Below, piece by piece: positions 1-12,528 of a DNA stretch of 64,000 bases. The translations under genes and the position numbers were made by a program. The stretch spans positions 44,360,412-44,424,411 of the forward strand of contig OW799234.1 in assembly GCA_941918925.1 (NCBI GenBank), in the 5' to 3' direction. The first letter of the stretch is position 1. Every line of letters starts with the position of its first letter. The notes below the pieces were generated by a model. The model had not been told where the DNA came from. It did no database searches and was given only the letters and a program-made list of their open reading frames with translations. The stretch is from Phyto melanocephala (lineage: Eukaryota; Arthropoda; Insecta; Diptera; Rhinophoridae).

Positions 1-1540
1 GAAATATGTAGAAATGCCTTCAATTTTGATATCTTAAGCCATATATTCTAAATAAAAGTTAAGTCAGGACATATATTCCAATTATATCAATACTTATATA
101 GGAAATTAATTATGATTCGAATAAATTACCAAAGTAGTGGCATATACTTTTGCTTAGTAACACTTTTCTTTAAATATTGATGTAAACAAAACTGTATTTT
201 GGATATTTTCAAATACTAATTAAATAATATATATAAATTATTAATATATTAATTGGTAAATTATATTCATTTACTACCATTTGGTTATTGTTTTTATTTT
301 TTAAATATAAATGTTAGTATTTAGAAAAATTATGTGCAAAAATTGAATTTTTTGGTAGATTTTAGTGCATATTTTGACAAATTTGTTAGGTGTTTTCCTC
401 GAAATATTTAAAGAAAATATTAAAAAAATGAGATAAACGGGTGTTAATTTTAATTATAGAAATTTGGGTTTTATTCTTTTCATAAAAAATGGGGTTTTGT
501 ACGTACCATACAATTCGGGGTTTACAAGAATAATAATACAAAACAATAATAATAACAAACAGAGCTTTTCAATAGATACACAAAATATATCAATTTAACG
601 AAACTAGTGTAAGACCGCCAAACAATGGGTGCGTTCACACTATGCGCGTAAACATTAGGAATAATATTTTTTGTGGCATCCCTGCTAGCAACTACGGCTG
701 CTAAGCCGTATACACACAAACGATCATAAAAAAACAACAAATAAATGTATAACAATAATGTTTATGTATGTGTGCGTTTGTGCCATAATGGTTGTGCTGT
801 TTTCATAACCCAAGCAAGTGCATTTTTACTAAATCAAAACGCATGCAAAATTTCTACTTGATGCTCTCGCTTGAATTGTAAAAACGGTTACTCATTTTAC
901 TCGCTTTTTTTTACGGATAATCGATAACACTTAAGTACTTAAGTCCAATTTGTTGTACTGTGTACAATAAAGAGTATTTATACGAAAAATACTTAGATTT
1001 CGGTTACTTGTATATACTTATGCCGAACATCAAACGAGTATGTACGGATAGAGTATTTTTTTTAGCTGTAACCGTACGCACTTATACATGTTTTGCTAAT
1101 AATACTCAATGTATATCCGAAGTTGTAATCGTTGTCATTCCCTGGTATGTACATATGTTAGCATGCAATAGCATGTTTACAAATTTTTAATTTTTTTTTT
1201 TTAATTGTTTGTTTGATATTTTATATTGTGCTCACAAACTTTTTAAAAACAAACTGTAAAAAAATATTACATTGTTGTTGTTTTAAATATTATTGATCAA
1301 CAAACGGTAATTGCAATTATGTATGTACTTATATGTATGTTTAATTCACAATCTACATATTTGAGAGTGCAAGTTTATACAAGTTTATATAAAGTGTTAA
1401 AAAAAGTTTACAAGGTCATGGATAATTCAATAATTTTTTATAGTGCAATTTCTGATATTTGGATCGATAGCAATAAAGATATTGAAAAAATTAGAATACC
1501 ATGATGATATTAAAAAATTATTGATAGAATGAAAAAAATT
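1..1540. other. AT-rich intergenic DNA, no gene seen
   Basis: No open reading frame here has recognisable domains or coding-like composition. The longest (about 76 codons) are low-complexity. The stretch lies 3' of ph and holds short A/T runs and scattered TATG-type repeats. I see no RNA gene. Confidence 0.5.
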
Positions 1541-3230
1541 GTTCTTTTTTATTGCATTTTAATGGGAAGTGGGTGTAAGAGTGGGCGTGTTATTGTAATT
1601 TTTGCATGAAACATTTTAAATTATATAAATAATAATAATATCAAATTTGAAGATTGTACCTAAAATATTTTAGAAAATATGGCACTTTTTATGTTGAGGT
1701 TGTATGGGGGGTGGGGGTAAAAGTGGGCCAAAGTCCAAAACTTTATTCCGATAATATTTGTAACAATATAACATTCAAGTATACCAAAATTGAAAGTTAT
1801 CCCTTAAGTATTACGGACAATACGGCATTTTACAAATTTCGATTGTATGGGAGGTGGGCGTAAAAGTGGGCGAATTTTCTTAATTTTTTTTTTTTAACTG
1901 GAATTGTCTCAAAAGTAACCTGTGCAAAATTTCAGAACTCTGCAATTACTCCTAATATTTAATGCCGGCGTTGTCTCACTGTGTGGCGCCGAGGTTGGGG
2001 GGACCATTTGGCCGATATTTTGTTCCTTACATAATTGAACCATACAAATATTATCATTATAAAAAGAAATGATAATAATTTCCTAAATAATTTGTGTTTT
2101 ATTTAAATTCAACACCGGCTCTTAAAATTGAACCACCCTTTATAACTTCGATATGCTAGTAAAATATTTTCGTAAATTTAGACTTTCAATGAAAGTGGGT
2201 GTTAAAAAAGGCGTGTTGAAGTTGTTTCTACGAATTAGTGCAACTTAGACGTTTCAATATAGTCCTTTATTCTTCCAAAAACTTTGTGCATAGAGAAATT
2301 ATATGAATTTAAGATAACCGGCGTTAAAATGGGCATGTCACCTAAATTTACTGACATAACAATGATATTGACTAGAAGGATATATGTAGCAAGTTTAATA
2401 ATCATACCTCTAATTTTATCGGTTTTATAAGCTTTTAAATTTCATTAACGGGAGATACGGTTAAAAGTGGGCGTTATAGTAGGCGTGTCGAAGTTATTTT
2501 AGCGAATGAGTACAACTTAGGTGTTACAATATAGCCCTTTATTATTCCAAAATCTTTATTCATAGAAAAATTATATGAATTTTAGGTAAAAAGTTATATG
2601 GGAGATGGGCGTAAAAGTGGGCGTGTCACATTGATTTTCCGTCTAAACGAAATCCCTCACCAAAAAAACAAAGTGGGCAAAATTTCAGAATCGTACATCT
2701 AATTTTGTCCGCTTTATTAGTATTTAAATAGACCGAAAAAGACACTGTGCGGTATAAATTTTCGTACATTTTGATCAATAACTCCTTTCCTAATGCATTT
2801 AAGCAATTTGGGGAGAAATATTGTTTTTACTCAGGAAATATATATCCGAAGTTTCATGACTCTACGTTAATGCGATTGGACACAATTGCATTTTATTCGA
2901 TGTTCGAAGGACACGGGTTTTTCGACCTACTCTTGCATTACGCGCTATAACTTTTTTCCTAATATGACGATTTAGCGATTTTCAATACCAAACAAACCTT
3001 GTGTATAAGAAAGATTCTGGCAAAATTTGAGCCCCCTAGCTTTTTTGGTGCGACCTCTATCGTTCTTTCAACAGACTGAAAGACGAACGGACATAGCTAG
3101 ATCGTCATCAAATCAAACCCCGATCCAGAATATATATACTTTATGGGGTCTAAAATGGATATTTGATGTGTTACAAACGGAATGACAAAATGAATATACC
3201 CCCACCATTTTTTTGGTGGCGGGTATAAAA
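1541..3230 (+). repeat. INE-1/DINE-1-like (Helentron-associated) repeat, subfamily C, copy 1
   Basis: It carries the hallmarks shared by the C copies in this window: repeated GTGGGCGTG blocks, a block reading GCGGTATAAATTTTCGTACA, a GGACGGACATAGCTAGATCG block, an ACTTTATGGGGTC block and a terminal ACCCCCACC/GGTGGCGGGTAT hairpin. Drosophila INE-1 has a comparable layout (hairpin, ATAAAGTATATATA block, GTCCGTCTGTCCG block, then GCCCAC repeats); that comparison is from general knowledge. The 5' limit is uncertain because this copy is diverged. Confidence 0.65.
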
Positions 3231-3289
3231 AAGTACGATTTTATTCGTTGTATCCCCACCAGCATTTTTTAATTGTTTAATCAAATTCG

Positions 3290-5096
3290 ACACTTTCGAC
3301 TGTACTGTGCGATTAAAAAGGCGTAATATGCGCTCATTTTCTGAACTCAAACGATACTTTCGTCGGGATAATAACGTGACTTTTCGCTGTAATTTTTACA
3401 ATTTTCATTTCCAACCCCATTAAGTGAATATTTTCTGAAAACTTACGAATATAGGAGTCGATTAAGCCCTAACTGTCTGTCCGTCTGTCCGTGTGTTGGT
3501 TGAAATCAACTTTTAGAAGCAACTATATGTTCCTCAGATCTGTGTATGATATCAATCTTTTGGAAATATCCAAGAATGAATCGCTATTGAAATTTAGCAC
3601 AATCGCCCTATAACTTTCTGAGATATGAGCAAATAAACACGACTGCCTCTGTTTTTACCACCAAAATTATAATTTTTCAGCCATGGAATAATTTATAGGT
3701 ACCTTTGCTACTATTTGTAGATATAATATGCCTCTAGAGATATTCGCGAAAAACTTTAGATAAAGCGGACTCTAATCGGTTAAGTTATAGACAATTTTTT
3801 TAAAATATATATTCCAAAAATTTACAAACGAAAATCAATTTTTTTCAGCTTCTAGACAATCGAGAGAGTCAATATTGGTATCATCTGAAAGGACTTGACT
3901 AGCGCAATATAAGCACTATAAAAAAGATTAAAATTCATGTTGGCCACCACTACAAAATGGCGGACAATAAATTTATATATATGGATCAAAACTGATATTT
4001 TTATATATAACTTCTTGAACCTCCTTAATGTTGGCACCAAATGAAAGAGCTTGACCAGTAGAATACAGTAAAATCTATATATATAAAAGTGAAACTCTGT
4101 GTGTGTGTGTGTGTGTGTTAGCTATAGACTCTGAAACTGTAAAACCGATCGGGCTCAAACTTTGGTATATTGTTGTACACATACCGGGGAGTGTTTATGG
4201 ATGAAAAAAAGTGGGCGGGGCCACGCCCATAAAAAATTAGTTAACAGTTTTAGCTACTTGCACTTGACCGATTTTTCTGAAACTTTGCACACATATCGAG
4301 CTGTCATGACTAAATAATTTCGTGATAAGAAAAGTGGGCGGGGCCACGCCCCTAAAAAAGTTTTAACTTTGAGGTACTAGCACTGGACCGATTTTTCTAA
4401 AACTTTGCACACATATTAAGCTGTCGTGACTTTATAACTTCGTGATTAAAAAAGTGGGCGGGGCCACTCCCATAAAAAAGGCTATAATTTTGAGGTACTT
4501 GCACCAGACCGATTTTTCTGAAACTTTGCACACATATTGAGCTGTCATGACTTAATAATTTCAAGATTAGAAAAGTGGGCAGTGCCCCGCCCATAAAAAA
4601 AAGGTATCATTTTGAGGTACTTGCACTGGACCGATTATTCTGAAACTTTGCACACATATTGAGCTATTATGACTTTACGATTTCGTGATTAGAAAAGTGG
4701 GCAAGGCCACGCCCATAAAAAAAAATTTTAATTTTGAGATACTTGCACTGGTCCGATTCTTCTGAAACTTTGCACACATATTAAGCTGTTATGACTTTAC
4801 AATTTCGTGACTAGAGAAGTGGGAAATGCCACGCCCATAAAAAAATTATAATTTTTAGGTTTTTGCACTTGATATTCAATTAAAATTCAGAATGCATTTC
4901 GATTCATTAAGGGGCGTAGCAACGCGCGCCGGGTTTGGCTAGTATTTAATAAATGTAAAATCAAAGATGGCATCTAAAACAAAATGGCGGATCAAATTTT
5001 TTCAATCCCATCAATATGGGTATCAAACGAAAGGACTTGACTTGTAGAATACAGTTAACTAGGTAAAAATTCAAAATCAAGGATGGCGTCAGAAAT
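3290..5096 (+). repeat. INE-1-like repeat, subfamily D, copy 1 (split by a Helitron)
   Basis: It has the same architecture as the C and A repeats (GTCTGTCCGTCTGTCCG block at about 3475, ATATGAGCAAATAAA block at about 3625) but its own 3' half, with blocks around AAAATGGCGGA and CAATATGGGT. The Helitron at 4074-4942 interrupts it and the sequence resumes at 4943. Related pieces occur at 45960-46335, 50021-50160, 51290-51641 (reverse) and 63540-63840 (reverse). Confidence 0.55.
4074..4942 (+). mobile_element. Non-autonomous Helitron (family B), copy 1
   Basis: It starts TCTATATATATAAAAGTG, followed by a (TG)n run at about 4101-4118, and ends in a GC-rich hairpin (GGCG..CGCC) followed by GGCTAG, so it fits the TC...CTRR ends of Helitrons. 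It sits between A and T with no target duplication. The interior is a tandem array of about 120-bp units, each with a GGGCG..CGCCC block and a TTTGCACACATAT block. There is no Rep/helicase gene. Homologous copies at 8340 and 44115 have preserved empty sites that define the same ends. Confidence 0.75.
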
Positions 5097-6862
5097 AACA
5101 AGTAAGAGCACTTTTATACCCACCACCAATTTTGTGTAAATTTAAAGCACAATATTTATTATTTTGTTAATTATTATGGAATAATCTCTTTATAATAAAA
5201 TATGCATCACTTTATTTGTAGAGGGTGGTTAAATTTTAAGGGCCCATTTTGAAGGTGAACTACACCTAGTCTTTAAATTTGTTTTCTACATTTCACTTGA
5301 CATTTCTCAATCTCAAACTTACTCAATTTGATCCGTCGAAAGATACGCAAATGAGCAACGCTTTAAAGTTATTCAGGTTTTTTATAAAAATGGGCGTTCA
5401 AATCAAAATGCATTTTGTGCACTTCGTAATTCTTTTAATGTTAATCGTTCAAATTCGTCCACCATCGGGAGAATTGCAATTTGAATGTGTCAAAAGAGCA
5501 GTCAACCTCGCCTCATCATCATGCCTAACAATTGAGCATCAACATTGTCATCAGATAGAGGAGTGGCGCAAAGGATGGGGGGCCATTTGGCCGATATTTT
5601 GTTAAATACATAATTGAACCATACAAATATTACAATTACAAAAAGAAATAATAATAATATAAGAAATAATAATAAACATTGTAAATAAATAATTTGTGTT
5701 TTATTTAAAGTCAACATTGGTCCTTAAAATTTAACCACCCTTTATAACTTCGATATGCTACTAAAATGCTTTTGCAAATGTAGTCTTTCAATGAAAGTGG
5801 GTGTTAAAGTAGGCGTGCCAATAAAGTTACTGCTAATAAATACAACTTAGATATTTCAATATAGTCCTTTATTTTCCCAAAAACTGTGTCAATAGAGAAA
5901 TTACATGAATTTAAGATAAACCGTTATATGGGAGGTAGGGGTTAAAGTGGGCGTGTCACCTAAACTTTTTGGCACAACAATTACATTGATTAGAAGGATA
6001 TACGTAGTAAATTTGATCATCATACTTCTAATTTTGGCGGTTTTATGAGCTTTTAAATTTCATTAACGGAAGATAAGGCGAAAAGTGGGCGTTATAGTAG
6101 GCGTGTTAAAGTTGTTTTTGCGAATGAGTACAACTTATGTGTTTCAATATAGCCCTTTATTATTCCAAAATCTTTATTAATAGAGAAATTATATGAATTT
6201 TAGGTAAAACGTTATATGGGAGGTGGGCGTAAAAGTCGGCGTGGCACATTCATTTTCCGTTACAAAAAAGCGTTTTACCAAAAAGCCATTTGTGCAAAAT
6301 TTCAGAGTCGTCCATGCAATTTTGTTGCTTTTATGACGTTTTTGTTTTTAAATTTACTGAAAAATACATTGTGCGGTATAAATTTTCGTACATTTTGATC
6401 GATAACTCCTCTCCTAATGCATAGATTTAGATAATTTTCGCGGAAAAATATTGTTTTTACTCAGGAAATATATATTCGAAGCTTCATGAGTCTACGTTAA
6501 TGCGTTTGGACACAATTCCATTTTATTCGATGTTCGAAGGACACGGTTTTTTCGACCTACTCTTGCTTTTCGAGCTATAACTCTCTTCCTAATATTCCGA
6601 TTTAGCCCATTTTCAATACCAAACAAACCTTGTCTATAAGAAAGATTCTGGAAAAATTTGAGCCCCCTAGCTTTTTCGGTGCGACCTCTATCGTGCTTTC
6701 AATATACGGACAGACGGACGGACATAGCTAGATCGTCATCAAATCAAACCCTGATTCAGAATATATATACTTTATGGGGTCTAAAATGGATATTTCGATG
6801 TGTTACAAACGGAATGACAAAATGAATATACCCCCACCATTTTTTTGGTGGCGGGTATAAAA
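5097..6862 (+). repeat. INE-1-like repeat, subfamily C, copy 2 (near full length)
   Basis: It begins with AACAAGTAAGAG and the ATACCCACCACC stem and ends with the ACCCCCACC/GGTGGCGGGTAT hairpin. The usual palindrome after AACAAGTAAGAGCAC is missing. Internal GTGGGCGT blocks repeat twice. Its short open reading frames (5279-5605, 6216-6398) recur as repeat sequence elsewhere, so they are not genes. Confidence 0.7.
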
Positions 6863-6879
6863 AGTAGCTTAAGCTGTCC

Positions 6880-7915
6880 ATGCTCTTTCTTCCACATCGT
6901 TCAATTTCGTTCTAAAGACCTCGTCCTTCATAAGCTGTCGTATTTGTGGACCTATAAATATGCCTTCTTTTACTTTAGCATCTCTGATTCTAGGAAATTT
7001 GCTCTTAATGTATAGAAAGCCTTCATCGTCCTTGTTCATTGCTTTGACAAAGTTCTTTATTAGGCCTAGCTTTATATGAGGAGGAGGCAGAAGAATTTAT
7101 TTATTTTTTAATTAAAGGCTCTTTAGCTACATTTTTTTTCTCCATCAGCATTATCACAAAATACCAAACCTTCCTCTCTGCTGAAATATCTCAAAAAAGG
7201 TTGTTCTCTATTTCGAAAGTACGAGATGTTAACGTCCTTTTGCATCAAATTCCATTCTTTTCATTGGAATGCAAGAAGCTCAGACTTGTTTTTTGAGAGC
7301 CTTAATTTACGAACCAAGTTTTTCATATCAGTTTAATGCGGAAAAAAAAGGTTTACTCGTTGGACTTCCAAATGAATGCGAAGAAACACCCATACTGGCG
7401 TAAGTGGATTCAGTTGCTGCAGAAAGCCCATCTTCTTCATCGTCTGTAGGAGGCAATGGAGGTACAAATTTACTTGTAAACTGATCGTTTGACGCATAAA
7501 GTATTTGTATATATAACTTTATTTTTTGTTTTTTTCGTAAACCCACCTGTTTTAGTATGGCAAAAGTAGCAATAATTTTGATGATTTTGTGGTTCACTCC
7601 AAATCGCTGGCTTCATAAACGGCTTCATAAAGACTTATGACTTCCTTTTAACAAACCTCTTAAAGAACTTGTACAGCTACTACAACATATTTATGGCGGC
7701 CAATTTTTATATCTATCATCGATAGGAAACTCAAAATAACGGCGATAAGAATTTTTAATCTTGGAAGATATTGTCTTCCGTTGAGAACATAAAGTTAGAT
7801 CGCCACATACGTAACAAAATAATTTTGGAGATTTGTTACAAATCCTTGACATTTTGTAATATGAAAGCGTTTTTGGATTCTTTAATTGCTTTATTTCTTT
7901 ATACAATAACAAAGT
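6880..7915 (-). pseudogene. Decayed copy of an uncharacterised insect repeat-type protein
   Basis: Read on the minus strand from 7912, the sequence gives an N-terminal zinc-ribbon-like piece with FCYVCG and CSQRKTISS, then NWPP, a stop, and ICCSSC (about 7700). It continues in a second frame (EPQNHQNYCYFCHTKTGGF, about 7590-7530), then VPPLPPTDDEEDG (7470-7430). After stops and shifts comes LPPPHIKLGLIKNFVKAMNK and KEGIFIGPQIRQLMKDE down to about 6890. I recall this order of motifs from long uncharacterised proteins that occur in many copies in insect genomes, but know no assigned function. Several frameshifts and stops mean it is dead. It lies between an INE-1-like repeat and a Harbinger copy with no promoter visible. 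The family assignment rests on memory of motif order. Confidence 0.5.
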
Positions 7916-7991
7916 ACACTATAAGATCTATTTACTGTTGCCGATTTTAACCGCAGGATGATCAAATTAAAGTGACTCACTTATTGTTCAT

Positions 7992-7994
7992 CAG
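7992..7994. repeat. Target-site duplication CAG, left side of Harbinger copy 1
   Basis: CAG at 7992-7994 matches CAG at 11920-11922 directly outside the terminal inverted repeats. Confidence 0.75.
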
Positions 7995-8339
7995 GGGGGT
8001 TATTATGTAATTCGATTCAAATCGAAAAAATTACGAATTCGTAAAAATTGTATTATGTAGTACTATTTTCGGAAATTTATTTCCGAACGTTCGTAAATTG
8101 AGGGATTTTTTCTACCCCCTTTCGGAAAACAAAAAATCCCTTTCGAAAATGCAACTACATATGTAGTACGAAAGCAAACATCAAAAGTGTTAGTAACGTA
8201 CGTATTTCTTTCGAATGCCATTTTGTTTGCGGAAATTCATGTGCATATTATTTTATATACGAAAGTTTAATAAGTTAGCTCAAAAAAATTAAAATATATC
8301 AATATAGGTTCTTTATTACTAAGTTATACATATTTATAA

Positions 8340-9092
8340 CTAGAAAAGCCCGGCGCGCGTTGCTACGCCCCTTCATGAATTTTAATCGCATTCTAAATTT
8401 TAATCTAATATCAAGTGCAAGGCTAAAAACTATAACTTTTTCTTTATGAGCGTGGCACTGCTCACAGTGCAAGTACCTCAAAATGATACCTTTTTTTATG
8501 GGCATGGCACTGCCCACTTTTCTATATACGAAACTGTATAGTCATGACAACTCAATATGTGTGCAAAGTTTCAGAAAAATCGGTCCAGTGCAAGTACCTC
8601 AAAATGATACCTATTTCTTATGGGCGTGGCACTGCCCACTTTTCTAATCACGAAATTGTAAAGTCATAACAGCTCTATATGTGTGCAAAGTTTCAGAAAA
8701 ATCGGTCTGGTGCAAGTACCTAAATATTATAGCCCTTTTTAATGGGCTTGGTCCCGCCCACTTTTTTAATCACGAAATTATAAATCACGACAGCTTAATA
8801 TGTGTGCAAAGTTTCAGAAAAATCGGTCCAGTGCAAGTACCTCAAAATTAAAACTTTTTTAGGGGCGTGGCCCCGCCCACTTTTCTTATCACAAAATTAT
8901 TTAGTCATGACAGCTCGATATGTGTGCAAAGTTTCAGAAAAATCGGTCAAGTGCAAGTAGCAAAAACTGATAACTAATTTTTTATGGGCGTGGCCCCGCC
9001 CACTTTTTTTCATCCATAAACACTCCCCGGTATGTGTACAACAACTTACCAAAGTTTGAGCCCGATCGGTTTTACAGTTTCAGAGTCTATAG

Positions 9093-9123
<31 letters not shown>

Positions 9124-9144
9124 TTTCACTTTTATATATATAGA
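8340..9144 (-). mobile_element. Non-autonomous Helitron (family B), copy 2, inside Harbinger copy 1
   Basis: Ends are CTAG (8340) and TATATAGA (9144), i.e. TC...CTAG on the minus strand, with the (CA)n run at about 9098-9120. In Harbinger copy 2 the same site (about 12405) reads straight through ATTTATAA/TTTGGCC, so the insertion fell between A and T without target duplication. It holds about five tandem 120-bp units. Confidence 0.8.
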
Positions 9145-9271
9145 TTTGGCCTGGAAGGCTTTGTATTGCTGTGTTGAATAAATAAATAAATATAAAAAGA
9201 TCGAAGAAATTTACATAATAGTTAAATAAAAACTTTGAAAATGTATGTAAGTGTATGAATTTTATATTTGA

Positions 9272-9670
9272 AGAATAAAAAAATAGATTTGATTGCTTTG
9301 TTTAAAGGGAATCTTCTAAAAAAGGTGTATATACGAAACCAAGACAATATGAAATAATGGTGGAGTTTATGAAATTGCATCCGGATTTGGCAAAAGGACA
9401 CCTAAATGTTTCAAATGCTAAAAGTAAGAGCAGAGAATTGTGGCAAAGGTTATCGCAAGATTTAAATGCTGCAGGTCCACCTTCACATTAGGTTGAAAAA
9501 TGGAAAAAGGTTTGTATATACATATGTATGTATGTATGTATATTTTGACTCATAACTATAACGTTTTTGCAAATTTATGTGGTTAAAGGTATGGGCAGAT
9601 TTCAAGCAGCACATTAAGGTTAAGTCCCGCCGGAACAAAAATAGCCTTTCTGGAACTGGAGGAGGTAAAC
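9272..9670 (+). pseudogene. Harbinger accessory protein (Myb/SANT-like), copy 1, broken
   Basis: The reading frame encodes a lysine-rich start, then QYEIMVEFMKLHPDLAK and SRELWQRLSQDLNAAGPPSH, a TAG stop, and VEKWKK. A probable intron from GTTTGT to the AG just before 9590 leads into VWADFKQHIKVKSRRNK. This matches the tri-helical Myb/SANT-like domain that PIF/Harbinger elements encode to bind DNA and bring the nuclease into the nucleus. This copy has lost one base relative to copy 2 (about 9322, six A versus seven) and shares the in-frame TAG. Downstream plus-strand sequence (about 9760-9945) encodes a Lys/Glu-rich helical tail with further stops. Confidence 0.65.
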
Positions 9671-10412
9671 CCTTCTGAGGAAAATTCATTTGATATTTTA
9701 AATATCAATACTCCACGTAGACGTAACCGTGAAAATTGTTCCAATAAGCAGACTTTATAAGAAAAACAAGTAGAAAATCAAATAAAATATCAAGAAAAGT
9801 CAATAGAACTGTTAAGCAAATGTGACGAAAATCAGAAAACTATTATAAGAGAAATGAAAGAAACAAATATGAACCTAATAACAGCAAATAAATACTTAAA
9901 ACGGAACAGTGATTTCAAGGAGCGTATATATAGGTTAGAAAAATAAAAGTTAAGAGTTAAAAAAAAAAAATGAATTGGAAAAAAAAGAACGAAAGGAACG
10001 TATTTATAAGCTTAAAAGAGAAGAGAAAAGTATGAATTTATGAAGAAAAATGAATTGGAAAGAACGAAATGCAAAATTGCAAAGCTTGAACTAAAAAGAA
10101 AAATGTTTGAATTAGAGAGCAAAAGAAATTGTTGAGGTTTTGCTATGTACCTTTTTTTATTAATTTTTGTTTTACTCTTTTACTCTTTTATGAATTTTTA
10201 TTTTTATGTTATTATTTTTTATGTGCCTCTTTATTAACTTATTTTGTTTTTTATTATGCTCACATATGTAGCTATTAGTTTCACTGAATTATTATTATTT
10301 TACTCTTTCAATAAATGTTGTTATTTATTTTTAAATTTTGTAATATATTTATTTTAGGAATTCATATATTTTTTAGTTTCAAATATATCGTCTAAATTTC
10401 TTGATCTTTTTT

Positions 10413-10528
10413 ATTGGTTATATGTGATTTTTTCCTAAGCTTGAGATCAACTTTTTTGGTTTTTTTTATAAAAAAAATTAAAAAAACCAAAAAAGTTGAT
10501 CTCAAGCTTGGAAAAAATCATATATAAT
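10413..10528. repeat. Palindrome between the two convergent Harbinger genes, copy 1
   Basis: Arms of about 45 bp pair around an AT-rich centre (TTTATAAAAAAAATTAAA): the left arm has AAGCTTGAGATCAAC and the right arm GTTGATCTCAAGCTT, each flanked by AAAAAAACCAAAAAAG or its complement. It lies between the end of the plus-strand Myb gene and the stop of the minus-strand nuclease at 10532. A two-way transcript-end hairpin is an inference. Confidence 0.7.
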
Positions 10529-10531
10529 TTT

Positions 10532-11487
10532 TTAGTTTCTATACATATTATTTTTAATTTCATTTCTTATACTTTTTGCAACATTAAGTAAATTTCTTTC
10601 TAAACTATTTTCTGTATTGTTGCTAAAAGAAGATGAAGTAGTTATTTCTTCCTCAGTTTGAAAACTATCACTCTCTACATTAAACATTAAACAAATATTG
10701 TGTAATGAACAACACACGTTAAGGATCTGAACTGCCTTTTCTGGAGAGCAATGCAGTTCTCTCGCAGCCAAAAGGCAACGAAATCTTGCTTTGAGTAGAC
10801 CAAACGTTCTTTCTACGATCGATCGTCCTTTAGAGTGCTGATCATTAAAAAATGATTCAGAAGAATTCTCAATAGCATTCCTATATGGTGTCAAAATCCA
10901 TGGTTCCAAAGGATAACCGGAATCACCTGGAAAATAATGAGTTAATTTTGAAGTTTATAGATATAAAGTGTAAATTTTTACCAAGAATTCTAGTTCCAGT
11001 ATCTCCAGCTTGAAACTTTTCTTTTAAGTATTGCCTCTCTACAGACAAATTCCAAATATGAGAGTCGTGGCAAGCGCCTCCAAAACGTCCATCGATAACA
11101 CTAATGTACATTTCGTGGTCACAAATCTTTCTGTTAAAATATAAATGCTCATTGTTATAAGGTCTTATTATTTGTATGTGAGTTCCATCTACAGCCCCAA
11201 TAACTCCTGGTATTGAACATTTACTATAAAAAAATCTTTTTGCCTCCATTTTTTTCTCTTCGCTCATTGTAAAAACTATATGTTTAGGACAAAGATTTTT
11301 TTGTATTGATGCACATACCTCCGATAAACATACAGAAATATATGATTGAGACATTCCCAATAAACGGTCTTGGCCAATCTGATGTTGATAACCACCTTGC
11401 GCAAGAAATTTCAAGGAAATTTCCATCACTGTTGATGGAGTTCAGTACGTACATAAATGCGTTTTTACTAAGCCGAAAATTTTTCAT
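10532..11487 (-). pseudogene. Harbinger DDE nuclease (HARBI1-like transposase), copy 1
   Basis: Read on the minus strand, the N-terminal region gives LSKNAFMYVLNSIN, a frame change, then LKFLAQGGYQHQIGQD and LSQSYIS-like helix-turn-helix sequence (here MSQSYISVCLSEV). The nuclease fold follows: GAVDGTHIQI (first Asp), CHDSHIW (second Asp), a 55-bp intron (10981-10927, GT..AG), GDSGYPLEPWILTPY and SIVERTFGLLKARFRCLL (Glu). This is the order of the DDE_Tnp_4/HARBI1 family. The second exon (10926-10532) is intact and identical in predicted protein to copy 2. The frame change near residue 25 makes the whole gene non-functional unless a further intron exists there. Confidence 0.75.
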
Positions 11488-11919
11488 GAACCTGAAATTA
11501 TTTTTTTTTATTTAATAAAATTTTTATACGCACTTTTCGTTTTTGTTTAAATTAAATTACTTACGAATTTTCAGTGAGTTCCATAATATTCGATGTATCT
11601 CTTATATACTTTCTTTTGACTCTTTCTGGAACAACATCTTCTTCATCACTTTCCCACAACAAAACACAATCCATTTTTACGTTTTTATTTATATATATTT
11701 TTTGTTTGTTTGAATATTTTTAAATTTTTTGTAACAATTTTGACACTTGAACAAAACTACGCAAAATGCTGCCAAGTTTTTACGTATTAAAACTTGGCAT
11801 CATTTCGTTTTTCCCTTAAAATTTTATTTACAACTATGCAGACGTTTCGAAAGTACTATATAATAAGAATTTCTTTTCGAATGTATTTACGATTCGAATC
11901 GAATTACATAATAACCCCC

Positions 11920-12060
11920 CAGCTTTTATACAATAAATAAATACTAGAATCTACCCTAATGTTCTTAATTTGAAATCACATGTAATTGAAAAATACAATG
12001 TTATAATTTTTAATTCCAAGAACCATGCAAAATACCGTTGTACTTTAGTTCCATTATCTG
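11920..12060. other. 138-bp spacer between the two Harbinger copies
   Basis: This is host-type AT-rich sequence between the CAG duplication of copy 1 (11920-11922) and the CTG duplication of copy 2 (12058-12060). No gene is seen. Confidence 0.7.
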
Positions 12061-12528
12061 GGGGGTTATTATGTAATTCGATTCGAATCGAAAAAATTAC
12101 GAATTCGTAAAAATTGTATTATGTAGTACTATTTTCGAAAATTTATTTCCGAACGTTCGTAAATTGAGGGATTTTTTCCACCCCCTTTCGGAAAACAAAA
12201 AATCCCTTTCGAAAATGCAACTACATATGTAGTACGAAAGCAAACATCAAAAGTGTTAGTAACGTACGTATTTCTTTCGAATGCCATTTTGTTTGCGGAA
12301 ATTCATGTGCATATTATTTTATATACGAAAGTTTAATAAGTTAGCTCAAAAAAATTAAAATATATCAATATAGGTTCTTTATTACTAAGTTATACATATT
12401 TATAATTTGGCCTGGAAGGCTTTGTATTGCTGTGTTGAATAAATAAATAAATATAAAAAGATCGAAGAAATTTACATAATAGTTAAATAAAAACTTTGAA
12501 AATGTATGTAAGTGTATGAATTTTATAT

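Larger units (their letters stand above)
7995..11919. mobile_element. PIF/Harbinger-type DNA transposon, copy 1
   Basis: Terminal inverted repeats start GGGGGTTATTATGTAATTCG and continue through an ATTCGAATCG palindrome. A 3-bp CAG target duplication flanks it. It contains two convergent genes, as is typical of the superfamily: a Myb/SANT-like DNA-binding protein on the plus strand (9272-9670) and a DDE nuclease on the minus strand (11487-10532). A Helitron (8340-9144) sits inside. Both genes are broken, so this copy is probably not autonomous. Confidence 0.85.
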
